NCBI GenBank assembly: GCA_032718475.1
Contig: JAUCBJ010006610.1
Coordinates: forward strand, 1-64,000
Length of the DNA: 64,000 nt
Reading direction: 5' to 3'
Source: Nemertoderma westbladi
Taxonomy: Eukaryota; Xenacoelomorpha; Nemertodermatida; Nemertodermatidae
Positions within the stretch are counted from its first letter, which is position 1; each line of letters begins with the position of its first letter. Of this stretch, positions 41,648 to 51,459 are shown one piece after another. The position numbers and the translations under genes are program-made. Below the pieces are notes generated by a model. The model was given only the letters and a program-made list of their open reading frames with translations, did not search any database and was not told the DNA's origin.

Positions 41648-42220
41648 GGTGTAAAGTATACAGTAATATTACAAGAGGTGGTTTAACAACCTACCTCAGC
41701 CTCAGGGGATGTGAGGCTAACATGGGCCCAAGTGGAGATAAGAATTGTGGGGCTGGTATAAGCCGCCCAACGAGGGAGTGCCACCAAGCAATTATTTGGA
41801 TGTGTATCGTTTGGATGGCCAATAATGCGTACACGTTCGTGGGGCCATCGCGCAGGACGAGGCTCAGTTATTAGATACAGGTTAAAATTGAGCAACTCTA
41901 TCCCAAAATCGGTACTTCAAGAAATTTAAATAAATAAATAAGAAATTTAACCAAACCGCCTATAAGAATAAATCAAAGAAGAAAGGAAAGTTCCCCTTAC
42001 CTTATGCCGATAGTATTGATACTGAAATATTAATTTATCATGTTAATGCAAATGCCTCAACGAAATCATTTAGCTAATATATCTAAAGAATCACCATTAC
42101 ATTCAGCCAATCAGTGTGCTAGATAGAGCAAACTCAGTGGGAGTATGAGTGGAATGTTTCCCATCTAGGCAATATCAAGAATGCCAAGGAATGATGAGAC
42201 TGGAAGTATAGAGTGATCAA

Positions 42221-42350
42221 AAAAGCAAGCAAACAGTCGGCCGAAGCCGGAGGCGACCCGAAGGCTCATCTTTCGATAGCTGCTACCCGAGGTTAGGGGT
42301 GGGCGCTACTCCTATCCCAAGATTTGCTCCCAGTTATTTAACTGGTACTC
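42221..42350 (-). mobile_element. 5'-truncated copy of the tRNA-derived SINE
   Basis: It has the same body and tail as the copy at 494-731 (AGCAAGCAAACAG, GCCGGAGGCGACCCGAAGGC, AACTGGTACTC on the plus strand). It stops at 42350, before the GTCGATAAAATG block and the tRNA head. AGTGAT on both sides (42212-42217 and 42351-42356) may be a short target duplication. Confidence 0.85.
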
Positions 42351-43522
42351 AGTGATATCGAATAGATATCGCGATATAGAGTGATATCGAATGCATTTTA
42401 ACTTAATTACGTTTAAATCTCTTGAACTAATTAAAAACTATAATGGAATGGTTTATGGGGATTACAGCTGTATAACTTTTAAGTATAATTATTTAAATCT
42501 TATACTAGAAAATAATTAATATCCTTTAAGGAGGCAGGTTATCTTAGCTTCTCGAAGGCCACGCGAAAATTCGACTTGGAAAATTTCTAAACTTTGGCCA
42601 GACTACATGTGTACCAAGTTTGGTTAAATTTCATTAACATTTGGCTGAGTTATTAACGTTAGATCAACAGAGCAACAGACACACCGATTGAGTTAGTGGT
42701 ACCTGTATGCTAAGCTCGCCTACTTTCCTCGCTCGCCCCACAACACTACTAACAACTACGTACAATACTATGTAATGTATTTTTCCCTGTTTCCATATAT
42801 ATTGATATCAAGTGCCTACCAATACAGTTGGCTATATCATTCATGTAGAATGTCGCACAGATTTCAACGTCGTCCGTAGTCTAAGTAATTATACTGATTG
42901 ACCTTTAATCCATTTTATGGTAAACATTGCAAGTTATTATAACAATGATTAACATGAAACTCTTTGTATTCTCCGGCCTTCAGCCTGCAGTTTTATCAAC
43001 GTGGCGATGTAGGAAACTACTAACAAAGCAGTCAATCCGGTCGGGATCCCTTTAGCCAACCAGGATCCCGTCACACCCAGTTTATCCTGGAAAGGTTCTT
43101 AAAAATGAAAAGTAACAAACGGGAATAATACTGTACTGAATGTTCGGTATATTTCGATATTTCATTGTTCTCACGGTCGCCTCACATTGATTGGCCGTTC
43201 ATAGGCCTATTGGTGCAGAGGAAACGTAAAAGTAGGTCTAGAGTATTTAAAATTAGAACCTACTGTATGGGTGGACGTGGCATCTGATTGGCCCGTGGAA
43301 CGATCGCGCAGTTAAAGTATGGGTTACGATTATAAGGCCAAAGACTAATTAATTAATTATTAACTGCGAATCATACATGCGATGAGGTTAATACCTATGA
43401 TAATGTTTAGGTAAATAGAATAAAAATTCAAAATGTATGCCGTAGTTCATACAGTACTGTAATGTTGGCACGTAAAAACAGTATCAAGGTAGGCCTATGT
43501 GATACAAATTTTATTTTTCCAG

Positions 43523-43652
43523 GACATCGATGTAAATGCAACGTTACTGAGAAGCGCTCGAAGTCCAAGTTCTTATTATGAATATTTGGCGGATCGGATA
43601 AAAATGGAGAAAAAATTCACAAAGAAAAACAAAGACTGTGAATGTCCTGCGG
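43523..43652 (+). CDS. Collagen-like type II membrane protein, exon 2
   Basis: The exon is open in the phase 0 set by exon 1. It begins DIDVNATLLRSARSPSSYYE and ends NKDCECPA plus the first base of a Gly codon. It stops before GTAAGT at 43653 (phase 1). It holds an N-glycosylation site (NAT), a furin-like RSAR/S, a basic lysine cluster and CECP(A)G. In membrane-associated collagens a CxCPxG motif directly precedes the first Gly-X-Y segment. The following exons were searched for by eye downstream and not found; they may lie beyond the mobile elements or outside the window. Confidence 0.55.
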
Positions 43653-44147
43653 GTAAGTGTGAGTGATGCCAAAAGCTACTGTAACATTCAGATATTGAGA
43701 TATTGATAAATAAGTGGTAGGGGGCCTAAATTAAATAACATAACTGTTAAAGATTCCTTGATTGATGCCAATGAGTGTAGCCCTAATGAAGAAGCGGTAG
43801 GCCTACTAGTAACTACTGTAGTACTGTACAGTATGTTGAGTGGGGTAGATTTTGTTATAAGTTAAAATCGTTCTAAGGAACATACTGTAAATTATGCACT
43901 TTCAATTCCGTTTTAAGTATATCACAAGGCCAATACATTTATGATTGCTAATCATTACAGTATGTGAGAGTTTGAGAATTCCAACCCTTAAAATTTTAAT
44001 TAAACCAATAACACTGAGCGTCAAGCGATAGAAACACCGTCAAGTATCCCTCAATGAGGGGGGGGGGGGGGGGGGGGGGGGGTCTTGACCTCTAGTAGGG
44101 TGGTAGACTTGAACCCTCCTATAGAAAAAAAAGTAGTGGAAATAATG
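43653..44147. other. Intronic or intergenic sequence with a 25-base G run
   Basis: Poly(G) occupies 44058-44082. No exon with Gly-X-Y coding was found. Nothing else was recognised. Confidence 0.4.
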
Positions 44148-44245
44148 AAAAATCACCACGAAAACAAATTGATTTTATGACCATGTGGTTTTTTTGGGAT
44201 GCTGATCACGAATATGACACTGAGAAATATCCTACCTTGTTGATT
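44148..44245 (+). repeat. Dispersed repeat left of LINE C
   Basis: It contains ATTGATTTTATG and GATGCTGATCACGAATATGA (from 44198) followed by CAC and a later AAATATC. The same 23-base core and similar surroundings occur in the same orientation at 50484-50580, on the other side of LINE C. Family unknown. Confidence 0.65.
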
Positions 44246-44339
44246 ACGGCTTTTTTGGATAATAATAATAATAATAATATATATTTATTTATATAGCGCC
44301 AAATTTACATAATATACGTACTCTAAGGCGCTGACAACA

Positions 44340-44831
44340 CATAGTACACAGTAATTAATAGTTCGTGACTGCAATAGCAATAGTTATGAAATAAAAAAAT
44401 CAACTAAAATAATGTAGTAATTAAAAACCAACAATAAAAACATCATAAAATATAGTAAAAACAAACAATAAAAACGATCATCGTAAATATTGTAGCATAT
44501 AGTAAAAAACAAACAATAAAAAAAACGATCAACGCAAGCATTCCAGTGCGGGTTAAATTAAAATGTAATTAATGGCAGAATAGAATATAATGGCAGTGAT
44601 AATGAATTAAAATTAATAGTAAAAACAAACAATAAAAACAACTGTTATGGTGGACTTTTTAAGATTTAAAATATATTGATGTTAAAAACAATCGTGTATA
44701 CATCCAGTACTTAAGTTAAAATTAAATTTAAAATTGAAAGTAATTAATTAAAAAATGTCAGTCGTCCATAAAAACAAATAAATAATGTTTAGTTTAGATT
44801 TAACTTCATATGCACAGCGTAATATAGGACA
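44340..44831 (-). repeat. LINE C 3' UTR with internal A-rich repeats
   Basis: Units of TAGTAAAAACAAACAATAAA followed by AACGATCA (plus strand) recur about five times between 44400 and 44650. The sequence belongs to the LINE 3' UTR, between the ORF2 stop at 44832 and the conserved tail. Confidence 0.65.
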
Positions 44832-47800
44832 CTAGTTTACGTGGTATTCCAGATTGTACAGGTGAGTTTTTAGACGTTTCTTAAAAATGCCCACATTCGA
44901 TGATTCGCGTATGGCCGGAGGCAATGCGTTCCATACAGTTGGAGCAGCAATGGAGAACGATCGCCTACCATAATGTTCCGTATTGTAGCGAGGGGCCACG
45001 AGTAAACCCAGCCCGCTGGATCGCATCTCGCGGATGGGTAGGTACGGAGTTAGTAAGTCGCTTAGATACTTCGGGGCACAGTTATTTACGCATTTCCAAG
45101 TTAGCAAGGCAATTTTAAAGTCTATACGGCGAACTATAGGTAACCAGTGCAATGCTTTTAGGGTTGGAGTTATATGGTCCCTCTTCTTTACACCACATAG
45201 AAGTCGAGCCGCGGAGTTTTGAACGTACTGTAGTTTCTGAATGGATTTTTTTGGCAGACCGTAGTAGAGAGAATTATTGGCGTCAAGCTTTGATGTTACA
45301 AGTGCGTGTATAAGTATTTCCATGTTTTGTTTGTTGACGTATCGCTTTATCTTTGAAAGATTCCTTAAATGGAAGAATGCCTCACGAACGGTGATTCCTA
45401 TTTGCTTGCACATTGTAAGCTGAGAGTCTAATTCGAACCCGATATTGCGAACGTTTGGGCTGCACGATATTATGTCGCTCCCAATGGTCAGTACTGGGGG
45501 GTCCTGCTGGATGCCGAACCTGGACTGCAATAACAGGACTTTAGTTTTATCGGAATTCATTTTTAAGTAGTTTTTATCCATCCACTCCAGCACATCCACG
45601 AGGCAACTCTCAGTTACTTTTACAGCGCTGTTTAATTCAATTGGCTTGAAAATCAAATATAATTGGGTATCATCCGCGTAGAAATGACAATGTAGACCAT
45701 GCCGCTTTATTACAGCTGATAGTGAACGCGTGTATACCGTAAACAGAATCGGACCCAATACCGAACCCTGTGGTAGTCCATAGCGGAGGTGCTTTGCGAT
45801 GGAATATGTATTCCCAATACGCACCTGTTGCGAGCGCTCCGATAGATATGATACGAACCATTTAAGGGCGACGCCATCAATGCCAATATCGTGTTTAAGT
45901 ATCTGCAATAGTTTGCTATGTTCAACCGTGTCGAATGCCGCGCTTAAATCAAGTGTGATAAACAAACACACCGAACCATCGTCAATTCCACGAAGTACCG
46001 TATCAGCAACAGATAACAAAGCAGTTTCCGTACCGTGTAATGGGCGGTAGGCACTCTGGTAGGGTTCATGCAGACCGTTCAGATTCATGTGGTGCTTTAA
46101 CTGCTCTACCACCACCTTCTCAGTTAATTTGGAAATGTACAGTAAGTTCGAAACCGGTCTAAAGTGATTGAGTATTTCCGGGTCTAATCGCAATTTCTTT
46201 AGTATTGGTGTGAGAATTGCTTCTTTGAAACGCGAAGCCACAGTTCCAGTTCGTAAAGATAAGTTAATTATCAATGTAATGACCATCAATAGTGGTTTTA
46301 AGGACATCTTTAGTATGCTGGTTGGAATCGGGTCACGTGGACTTGATTTTGACTTCGAGTCGCTTATCAGTTTTTCAACGCCGTCGCTCGTTACGTCACA
46401 AAATTTGTGAAGGACCGGTGCTGGAGGCGTCCCGGACGGCGCGGGAGGCACCCCGGACGGCTTCCCGGACGGTGCGGGAGGCGTCCCGGACGGCGCCCCG
46501 GATGGCGCAGGAGGTACCCTGGTCGGAGCGAGAGGCGCCCTGGATGACGTGGGAGGCGTCCCTGACGGTCCTTGAGGCGTCCCGGACGGCGCGGGAGGCG
46601 TACCAGATGGCCTGGGAGGCGACCCGCATGGCGTGGGTGTAGGCACCCCGGACGGCGCGGGCAGCACCCCAGACGGCGAGGGAGGCGTCCCGGATGGCGT
46701 GGGAGGCGTCCCGGATGGCCTGGGAGGCGACCCGCATGGCGTGGGTGGAGGCACCCCGGACGGCGCGGGCAGCACCCCAGACGGCGAGGGAGGCGTCCCG
46801 GATGGCGTGGGAGGCGTCCCGGATGGCGTCCCGGATGACGTCCCATTGTGGTTTAGACCATCTCGAATAGATTTAATCTTATTATCGAAGTAGTTTACAA
46901 ATCTGTTAGCTAATTCCAATTCAGAATTATGTCTCGGTAATATAACCTTATTTCCTCTGTGTAAAACTTTATTGACGACTTTAAATAGTGTTTTTAGGTC
47001 CTCTGAATTGTTCTTGATTATCCCGCTATAATATTGTTCCTTAGCCGTTGAGATGGCCGCCGCTACCTTGTAACATTGGTTTCTGTATTCCAAGAGGTCA
47101 ACATGCAGTTTCGTTGTCCGATATTTGCGCTCCAATCGGCGTCTAGTTCTCTTCTCATTGGCTATTGACTCGGTATACCATGGTGCCATTGGACGCTCAA
47201 TTACTGTCTTCGTTACCAATGGTGCATGTCTATCCAGTAGTGATAATAGTGTTTTGTCATAGAGTTCTACCAGTTGGTCAACGTCATGCGGTAGTGGGTT
47301 TACACATAATGCTGATGTTTCGATATCTGAAATCAAGTTGCCCATGTTTATACGGCTCAGTTTCCTGTGCGAAATAATCTTTTTTACCGCAATAGGTTTT
47401 GGTAGTGATATATCAAAACATATTAAGTAGTGATCCGAGATACCGATGTCACACACCCGTATATCCTTAATTATATCGATATCGTCTTTGTGCATCAACA
47501 CCAAATCTAAAGTGTGTCCTTTGCGGTGTGTTGCCTCATGTAATAATTGTTCCATGCCAAAACAGTTCACAACATCTAAGAAACTTGCAGATTCCTTATT
47601 TGTTGAATCATCCACCCAGAAGTTAAAATCTCCCATAATAATTAATTTCCCCGTTGCCACCATAAGTTGTTGCAGTAGATCACTAAATTCCTCAAGGAAC
47701 ATCGATGTATTTAGTTTGTTTACTGTTGAGGGATAAGTACGGTACAGAATTAACAGGCGGAAGTAGGCACCAAGGTGCGTTAGTGTCAATTCAATATATT

Positions 47801-49022
47801 CGAAAGATCGATATGTAGCTCGTACGATCTTGAATGGTTCCATATCCAAACTGCCCTTGTAAGCGCAGCCAACTCCACCACCTGATGTCCATGTTCTGGG
47901 TTCGTGTGCGAATTTAAATCCAGCAGGGCACGTTTCCTCCACGACAGAGTCATCCTCATCCTTGCCTGTCAGCCATGTCTCCGTAAGAGCAAGTATGTCA
48001 ATATTCAAGTCGACTATATAATCCTTAATTATTGCAGCCTTATTATTTATCGATCGCGCATTGAATAGTCCAATGCAAAACTTCTGTTTGCTTCCCGCAA
48101 CCCTCGGAGCTGGAGGAGACTGGCCCGCAACCCTCAGACCCAGAGGAGACCGACCCGCAACCCTCGGAGCTGGAGGAAACCGACCCGCAACCCCCAGAGC
48201 CGGAGGAGACCAACCCGCAACCCCCGGAGCCGGAGGAGACCGACCCGCAACCCCCGGAGCCGGAGGAGACCAACCCGCAACACCCAGACCCGGAGGAGAC
48301 CAACCCGCAACCCTCGGAGCCGGAGGAGACCGGCCCACAACCCCCAGACCCGGAGGAGACCGACCCGCAACCCTTGGAGCCAGAGGAGTCCGACCCGCAA
48401 CCCTCAGACCCGGAGGAGACCGACCCGCAACCCTCAGATCTGGAGGAGACCGGCCCGCAACCTTCGGAGCCGGAGGAGACCGGCCCGCAACCCTCAGACC
48501 CGGAGGAGACCGACCAGCAACCCTCGGAGCTGGAGGAGACCGACCCGCAACACCCGGAGCTAGAGGAGACCAACCCGCAACCCCAGGAGCCGGAGGAGAC
48601 TGACCCGCAACACCCAGACCCGGAGGAGACCAACCCGCAACCCTCGGAGCCGGAGGAGACCGGCCCGCAACCCCCAGACCCGGAGGAGACCGACCCGCAA
48701 CCCTTGGAGCCAGAGGAGTCCGACCCACAACCTTCAGACCCGGAGGAGACCGACCCGCAACCCTCGGAACTGGAGGAGACCGGCCCACAACCCTCGGAGC
48801 CAGAGGAAACCGACCCGCAACCCTCAGACCCGGAGGAGACCGACCCGCAACCCTCGGAGCTGGAGGAGACCGACCCGCAACCCTCAGAGCTGGAGGAGAC
48901 AGACCCGCAACCCCCGGAGCTAGAGGAGACCGGCCCGCAACCCTCGGAACCGGAGGAGACCGACCCGCAACCCTCGGAGTTTGAATAAGATTGGAGCACG
49001 TCGGTTCAGGGCATTTAGGCAA
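44832..49022 (-). CDS. LINE C ORF2: endonuclease and reverse transcriptase
   Basis: The open frame of 1396 codons exceeds the usual L2/CR1 ORF2 (near 1000) because of two repeat blocks. Residues 1-15 are unique. About 14-307 are decapeptide repeats (RVAGRSPPAP). The endonuclease starts at FNARSINNK, then TETWL, GDFN and SDH, all intact. A second proline-rich block PSGTPPAPSG lies at about 725-868. RT follows with PILKKLRLDPEILNHFRPVS, TLDLSAAFDTVEH, LPQGSVLGPILF and the active site FYADDTQLYL. The C-terminus has WNALPPAIRE. No ATG exists before the endonuclease; the frame opens after a TGA about 30 bases downstream of the ORF1 stop, so initiation may be non-AUG or by reinitiation. Confidence 0.9.
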   Translation of the reverse strand: MPKCPEPTCSNLIQTPRVAGRSPPVPRVAGRSPLAPGVAGLSPPALRVAGRSPPAPRVAGRSPPGLRVAGRFPLAPRVVGRSPPVPRVAGRSPPGLKVVGRTPLAPRVAGRSPPGLGVAGRSPPAPRVAGWSPPGLGVAGQSPPAPGVAGWSPLAPGVAGRSPPAPRVAGRSPPGLRVAGRSPPAPKVAGRSPPDLRVAGRSPPGLRVAGRTPLAPRVAGRSPPGLGVVGRSPPAPRVAGWSPPGLGVAGWSPPAPGVAGRSPPAPGVAGWSPPALGVAGRFPPAPRVAGRSPLGLRVAGQSPPAPRVAGSKQKFCIGLFNARSINNKAAIIKDYIVDLNIDILALTETWLTGKDEDDSVVEETCPAGFKFAHEPRTWTSGGGVGCAYKGSLDMEPFKIVRATYRSFEYIELTLTHLGAYFRLLILYRTYPSTVNKLNTSMFLEEFSDLLQQLMVATGKLIIMGDFNFWVDDSTNKESASFLDVVNCFGMEQLLHEATHRKGHTLDLVLMHKDDIDIIKDIRVCDIGISDHYLICFDISLPKPIAVKKIISHRKLSRINMGNLISDIETSALCVNPLPHDVDQLVELYDKTLLSLLDRHAPLVTKTVIERPMAPWYTESIANEKRTRRRLERKYRTTKLHVDLLEYRNQCYKVAAAISTAKEQYYSGIIKNNSEDLKTLFKVVNKVLHRGNKVILPRHNSELELANRFVNYFDNKIKSIRDGLNHNGTSSGTPSGTPPTPSGTPPSPSGVLPAPSGVPPPTPCGSPPRPSGTPPTPSGTPPSPSGVLPAPSGVPTPTPCGSPPRPSGTPPAPSGTPQGPSGTPPTSSRAPLAPTRVPPAPSGAPSGTPPAPSGKPSGVPPAPSGTPPAPVLHKFCDVTSDGVEKLISDSKSKSSPRDPIPTSILKMSLKPLLMVITLIINLSLRTGTVASRFKEAILTPILKKLRLDPEILNHFRPVSNLLYISKLTEKVVVEQLKHHMNLNGLHEPYQSAYRPLHGTETALLSVADTVLRGIDDGSVCLFITLDLSAAFDTVEHSKLLQILKHDIGIDGVALKWFVSYLSERSQQVRIGNTYSIAKHLRYGLPQGSVLGPILFTVYTRSLSAVIKRHGLHCHFYADDTQLYLIFKPIELNSAVKVTESCLVDVLEWMDKNYLKMNSDKTKVLLLQSRFGIQQDPPVLTIGSDIISCSPNVRNIGFELDSQLTMCKQIGITVREAFFHLRNLSKIKRYVNKQNMEILIHALVTSKLDANNSLYYGLPKKSIQKLQYVQNSAARLLCGVKKRDHITPTLKALHWLPIVRRIDFKIALLTWKCVNNCAPKYLSDLLTPYLPIREMRSSGLGLLVAPRYNTEHYGRRSFSIAAPTVWNALPPAIRESSNVGIFKKRLKTHLYNLEYHVN
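46420..46850 (-). repeat. Coding minisatellite in ORF2 linker of LINE C
   Basis: GGCGTCCCGGA(T/C)GGC-type units (plus strand) repeat between endonuclease and RT. They give PSGTPPAPSGVP-like peptides over about 140 residues. A longer internal period is visible, because a block with GACCCGCATGGCGTGGGT recurs at about 46621 and 46729 (108 bp apart). All periods are multiples of three. Confidence 0.9.
48095..48990 (-). repeat. 30-bp coding minisatellite at ORF2 N-terminus
   Basis: About 29-30 copies of a 30-base unit (plus strand GGAGGAGACCGACCCGCAAC followed by CCTCGGAGCC). The minus-strand reading is RVAGRSPPAP-type decapeptides. The 30-base period keeps every frame open, so plus-strand open frames here are by-products. 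Higher-order similarity between blocks at about 48340-48420 and 48655-48760 suggests duplication of groups of units. Confidence 0.95.
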
Positions 49023-49057
49023 TAGTCAGTCCACCCGCCTTGACTCATCAATTACAA

Positions 49058-50185
49058 TTAAAGTTTTTCAGGCAACCCTTGGATCTCGTTCTGAGTGTTG
49101 GCACTTGTCGACTGACGTTGACGGGTGCCACGCGTGTTGGGGCGGTTGACAGTCACCGAGTCTACTACAGCACCGTTGTGGATAATCCAGTCTATATTCG
49201 GATCCGCTGCAGCCATGGCGCGTCGTTCCTGCCGGAGAGAATATTGAAGTTTGCTTTCCGCTGGTGTGTAGTCGGGCGATATGTATATATCTCTGTAACG
49301 TGACGACTTGCGGAGATTGCGAGCCCTCTTCAACAATATCTCGCGCTTTTCTTTCGAAAGAGTGACAATGATTGGATGTGAATTTTGATTGTCTCGCAGC
49401 TGCCCGACTCGTTTAGTTTTAATCTCTGATTCATCTAGTTCGACTCCCAGTTCGTCAGCTATATCTAACACTACTTGTTTGTCGTTTGTGCTTGGCTTGG
49501 AACCTTTAAGAACGATGTTAGTTTTTCGTCTGCTCTGTTCCGCCTCTTCATTTTTTATTTGTTTAGAGAGAAGAGCTAGATTTGGCGAAATTGAAGCGAT
49601 GTCATTTCGTTTGTTACGACGTTGTGGCTTAACCTTCTGCCAATCACCGTCCGCAACGACGTCCGACCATATTTGGGGCGATTCTTCATCTGCTGAGCTG
49701 CTTTTCATTGTTTCTAGTTTGTATTCAGTGTCACTGATTTTTACTTCATTCGCAGTACAGGAGAGTTCGAGTTGCTCGACTTTTTGTTCCAGCGATAGTA
49801 TCTCGCCAGCAGTCGTTTTCTCTAGGCGTGATAGCTTGTCTTCAAGTTTCGTTTCTATATCGTGTAGTTCCTTGGTGAACCTGGTAAAGTGGCGTGCCGC
49901 GCAACTTCCACAGTAGAAATCTAAGCGGCCCCATTGTGTTCCCGATTTAGCGATACATATAACCGATACGGTACAGTTCGAGCCCGAGCAACCAACTTCG
50001 AACTCTTTCCGACCGTCGGTGTGGGTATTTCCGGTACTCGAATCACCCGAGTTCTGTTTTCCTCCCGAGACGCTCAGCCGTGAGGTTCCACCTCTTGAAC
50101 CGGAACCCGAACCCGACATACCACTACCGCGTCTGGATTTATCCGGTAAAGCATCCGGTAATGAATTATTACGGTTTGAAGTCAT
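49058..50185 (-). CDS. LINE C ORF1: RNA-binding/coiled-coil protein
   Basis: The ATG at 50185 (A at -3) gives 375 residues. The open frame extends 56 codons further upstream, without an ATG, to a TAG. The N-terminal half is Ser/Gly/Asn-rich and then has a cysteine cluster (VGCSGSNC, YCGSCAARH) that may bind zinc. A coiled coil (KLEDKLSRLEKTTAGEILSL, then EQKVEQLE) follows. The C-terminal domain has RRKTNIVLKG, KTKRVGQL, HPIIVTLSKEKREILLKRAR and YISPDYTPAE. This order (coiled coil, then a PIIV-R-K domain) is usual for LINE ORF1 proteins, which coat LINE RNA and help priming. Confidence 0.8.
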   Translation of the reverse strand: MTSNRNNSLPDALPDKSRRGSGMSGSGSGSRGGTSRLSVSGGKQNSGDSSTGNTHTDGRKEFEVGCSGSNCTVSVICIAKSGTQWGRLDFYCGSCAARHFTRFTKELHDIETKLEDKLSRLEKTTAGEILSLEQKVEQLELSCTANEVKISDTEYKLETMKSSSADEESPQIWSDVVADGDWQKVKPQRRNKRNDIASISPNLALLSKQIKNEEAEQSRRKTNIVLKGSKPSTNDKQVVLDIADELGVELDESEIKTKRVGQLRDNQNSHPIIVTLSKEKREILLKRARNLRKSSRYRDIYISPDYTPAESKLQYSLRQERRAMAAADPNIDWIIHNGAVVDSVTVNRPNTRGTRQRQSTSANTQNEIQGLPEKL

Positions 50186-50483
50186 CCTGGCAGCTTTGCA
50201 GACTGGCTGTGTGCTGGTAGGGATAACTTCCGACTTCAGTGCACGCCGGTTCGTTCTACGCGTGATCTTTCTTTCTGTCTTTGGGAGACGATTAGTTGGC
50301 GGAGGGGGCAATGGCTTGAAGGGCAACCCGGCGTAAGACCGGCGCCAACTCAATGTACGCGTGTACAGTACGGTTAAAATTAAAAGGTAGGCCTATTCAG
50401 CAGTCAGCTATTGCTATTGCAGTATTGGATACGTGTCAATGTCATTGTGCGGCACGAAAATTACAAGTAGCACAAATTTGATA

Positions 50484-50580
50484 ATAAAAAATCATTACCT
50501 AATCAACCTGATTTTATGCCATTATGGGTATTCTGAGATGCTGATCACGAATATGACACACATAAATATCGTTTTATCCA
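50484..50580 (+). repeat. Dispersed repeat right of LINE C
   Basis: It is related to 44148-44245. Shared parts are a TGATTTTATGCCAT-type stretch, GATGCTGATCACGAATATGA (from 50537) with CAC, and AAATATC. The two copies are too diverged and too long to be the target-site duplication of LINE C. Confidence 0.65.
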
Positions 50581-51459
50581 ACCAAATTTGATTTTTGCAG
50601 TTTGAAATTTTATGCTACATGTATTTTTAGTCCCACCAGGGACTTTTACTTGTACTTTTCATCCTGGAGGCCTAAATAGCACCAAAAATGATTGATGTAT
50701 TGCCAGAAAATATTTTTAACAAGTTTTATCGTGATCAGCGTCCTCGACATTGTAATTTTTGAGCCAAGATCTAAAAAAAGAAAAAAAAGATAAAAAAGGC
50801 AAGCCCCCCCCCCCCCCCCCCCCCCACGGGCCAATTAAGTATTGTAGTAATATAGCCCGGGCCAGATAGCAGATAGTGTTAAACGTACAGGTAACTCAGG
50901 ATTGGTAGTAACTGAATAGGAATCTCTTAATTTTCGCATCAAACACATAGTAGAGTAGAGTAAAATAAAGTATCAGTTCCTCAAATCATTAAACGACACT
51001 ATATTCCAGGATAGTTAATAAGAATTCCCCTAAATAATATCAGTTCCTCATTATATTGAAGTCGTAATATTAATTTATCTCAGTTATTATATAACCTTTG
51101 ACTATTAAATCCAAGAGGCAGTTAGAAGCGAACACTGTTAAAGTGACCACGCATATTGTCTATAACTTGAGATCCTTCGAAAGGGCCGATATGTCCTCGG
51201 GGGATTCAGATAGGATTCCCGCTGGTTTAGGCATGATAATAACACTAGCGTTATGGATATTAAAGAATAACCCCCCCCCCCCCCACCCCAAGAGTCCAGC
51301 AGTCTCTACATCAGATAAAGAACTTATTTTACTCTCCTTTATGAATTTCAAAATTTGAGGCATTTAGCACACTAAAGTCGGAACAGATTCCGGGTTTACT
51401 GAATATATCGCCTATCGAAATATAGAAATATAAGTTAGTGGAAGCGGAAGGCCCTGGTG
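50581..51459. other. Non-coding sequence between LINE C and BEL2
   Basis: C runs lie at 50804-50825 and 51271-51284. TATCAGTTCCTCA occurs twice (about 50971 and 51041). No gene recognised. Confidence 0.4.

Larger units (their letters stand above)
41203..43522 (+). other. Intron of the collagen-like gene
   Basis: It is bounded by GTGGGT at 41203 and TTTTTCCAG ending at 43522, both in phase 0. It contains a MITE-like unit (41236-41647) and a 5'-truncated SINE (42221-42350). The rest (41650-42220 and 42357-43522) shows nothing recognisable. Confidence 0.55.
44262..50400 (-). mobile_element. LINE C: nearly complete L2-like LINE
   Basis: On the minus strand the order is 5' region, ORF1 (50185-49058), ORF2 (49022-44832) and an A-rich 3' UTR. 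The 3' tail has AGCGCCTTAGAG and GGCGCTATATAAATAAAT, then ATT repeats (44261-44279). A GCGCC/GGCGC hairpin before an ATT tail is the classical 3' end of L2-group LINEs. Both ORFs are open throughout and all endonuclease and RT motifs are present, so this insertion is young. No target-site duplication was defined, because the 5' boundary is unclear. Confidence 0.85.

Noticed and set aside
48061-48988. Long plus-strand open frames opposite LINE C ORF2
   Set aside because: They arise because the 30-base repeat leaves all frames open; the minus-strand frame continues into endonuclease and RT, the plus-strand frames into nothing.
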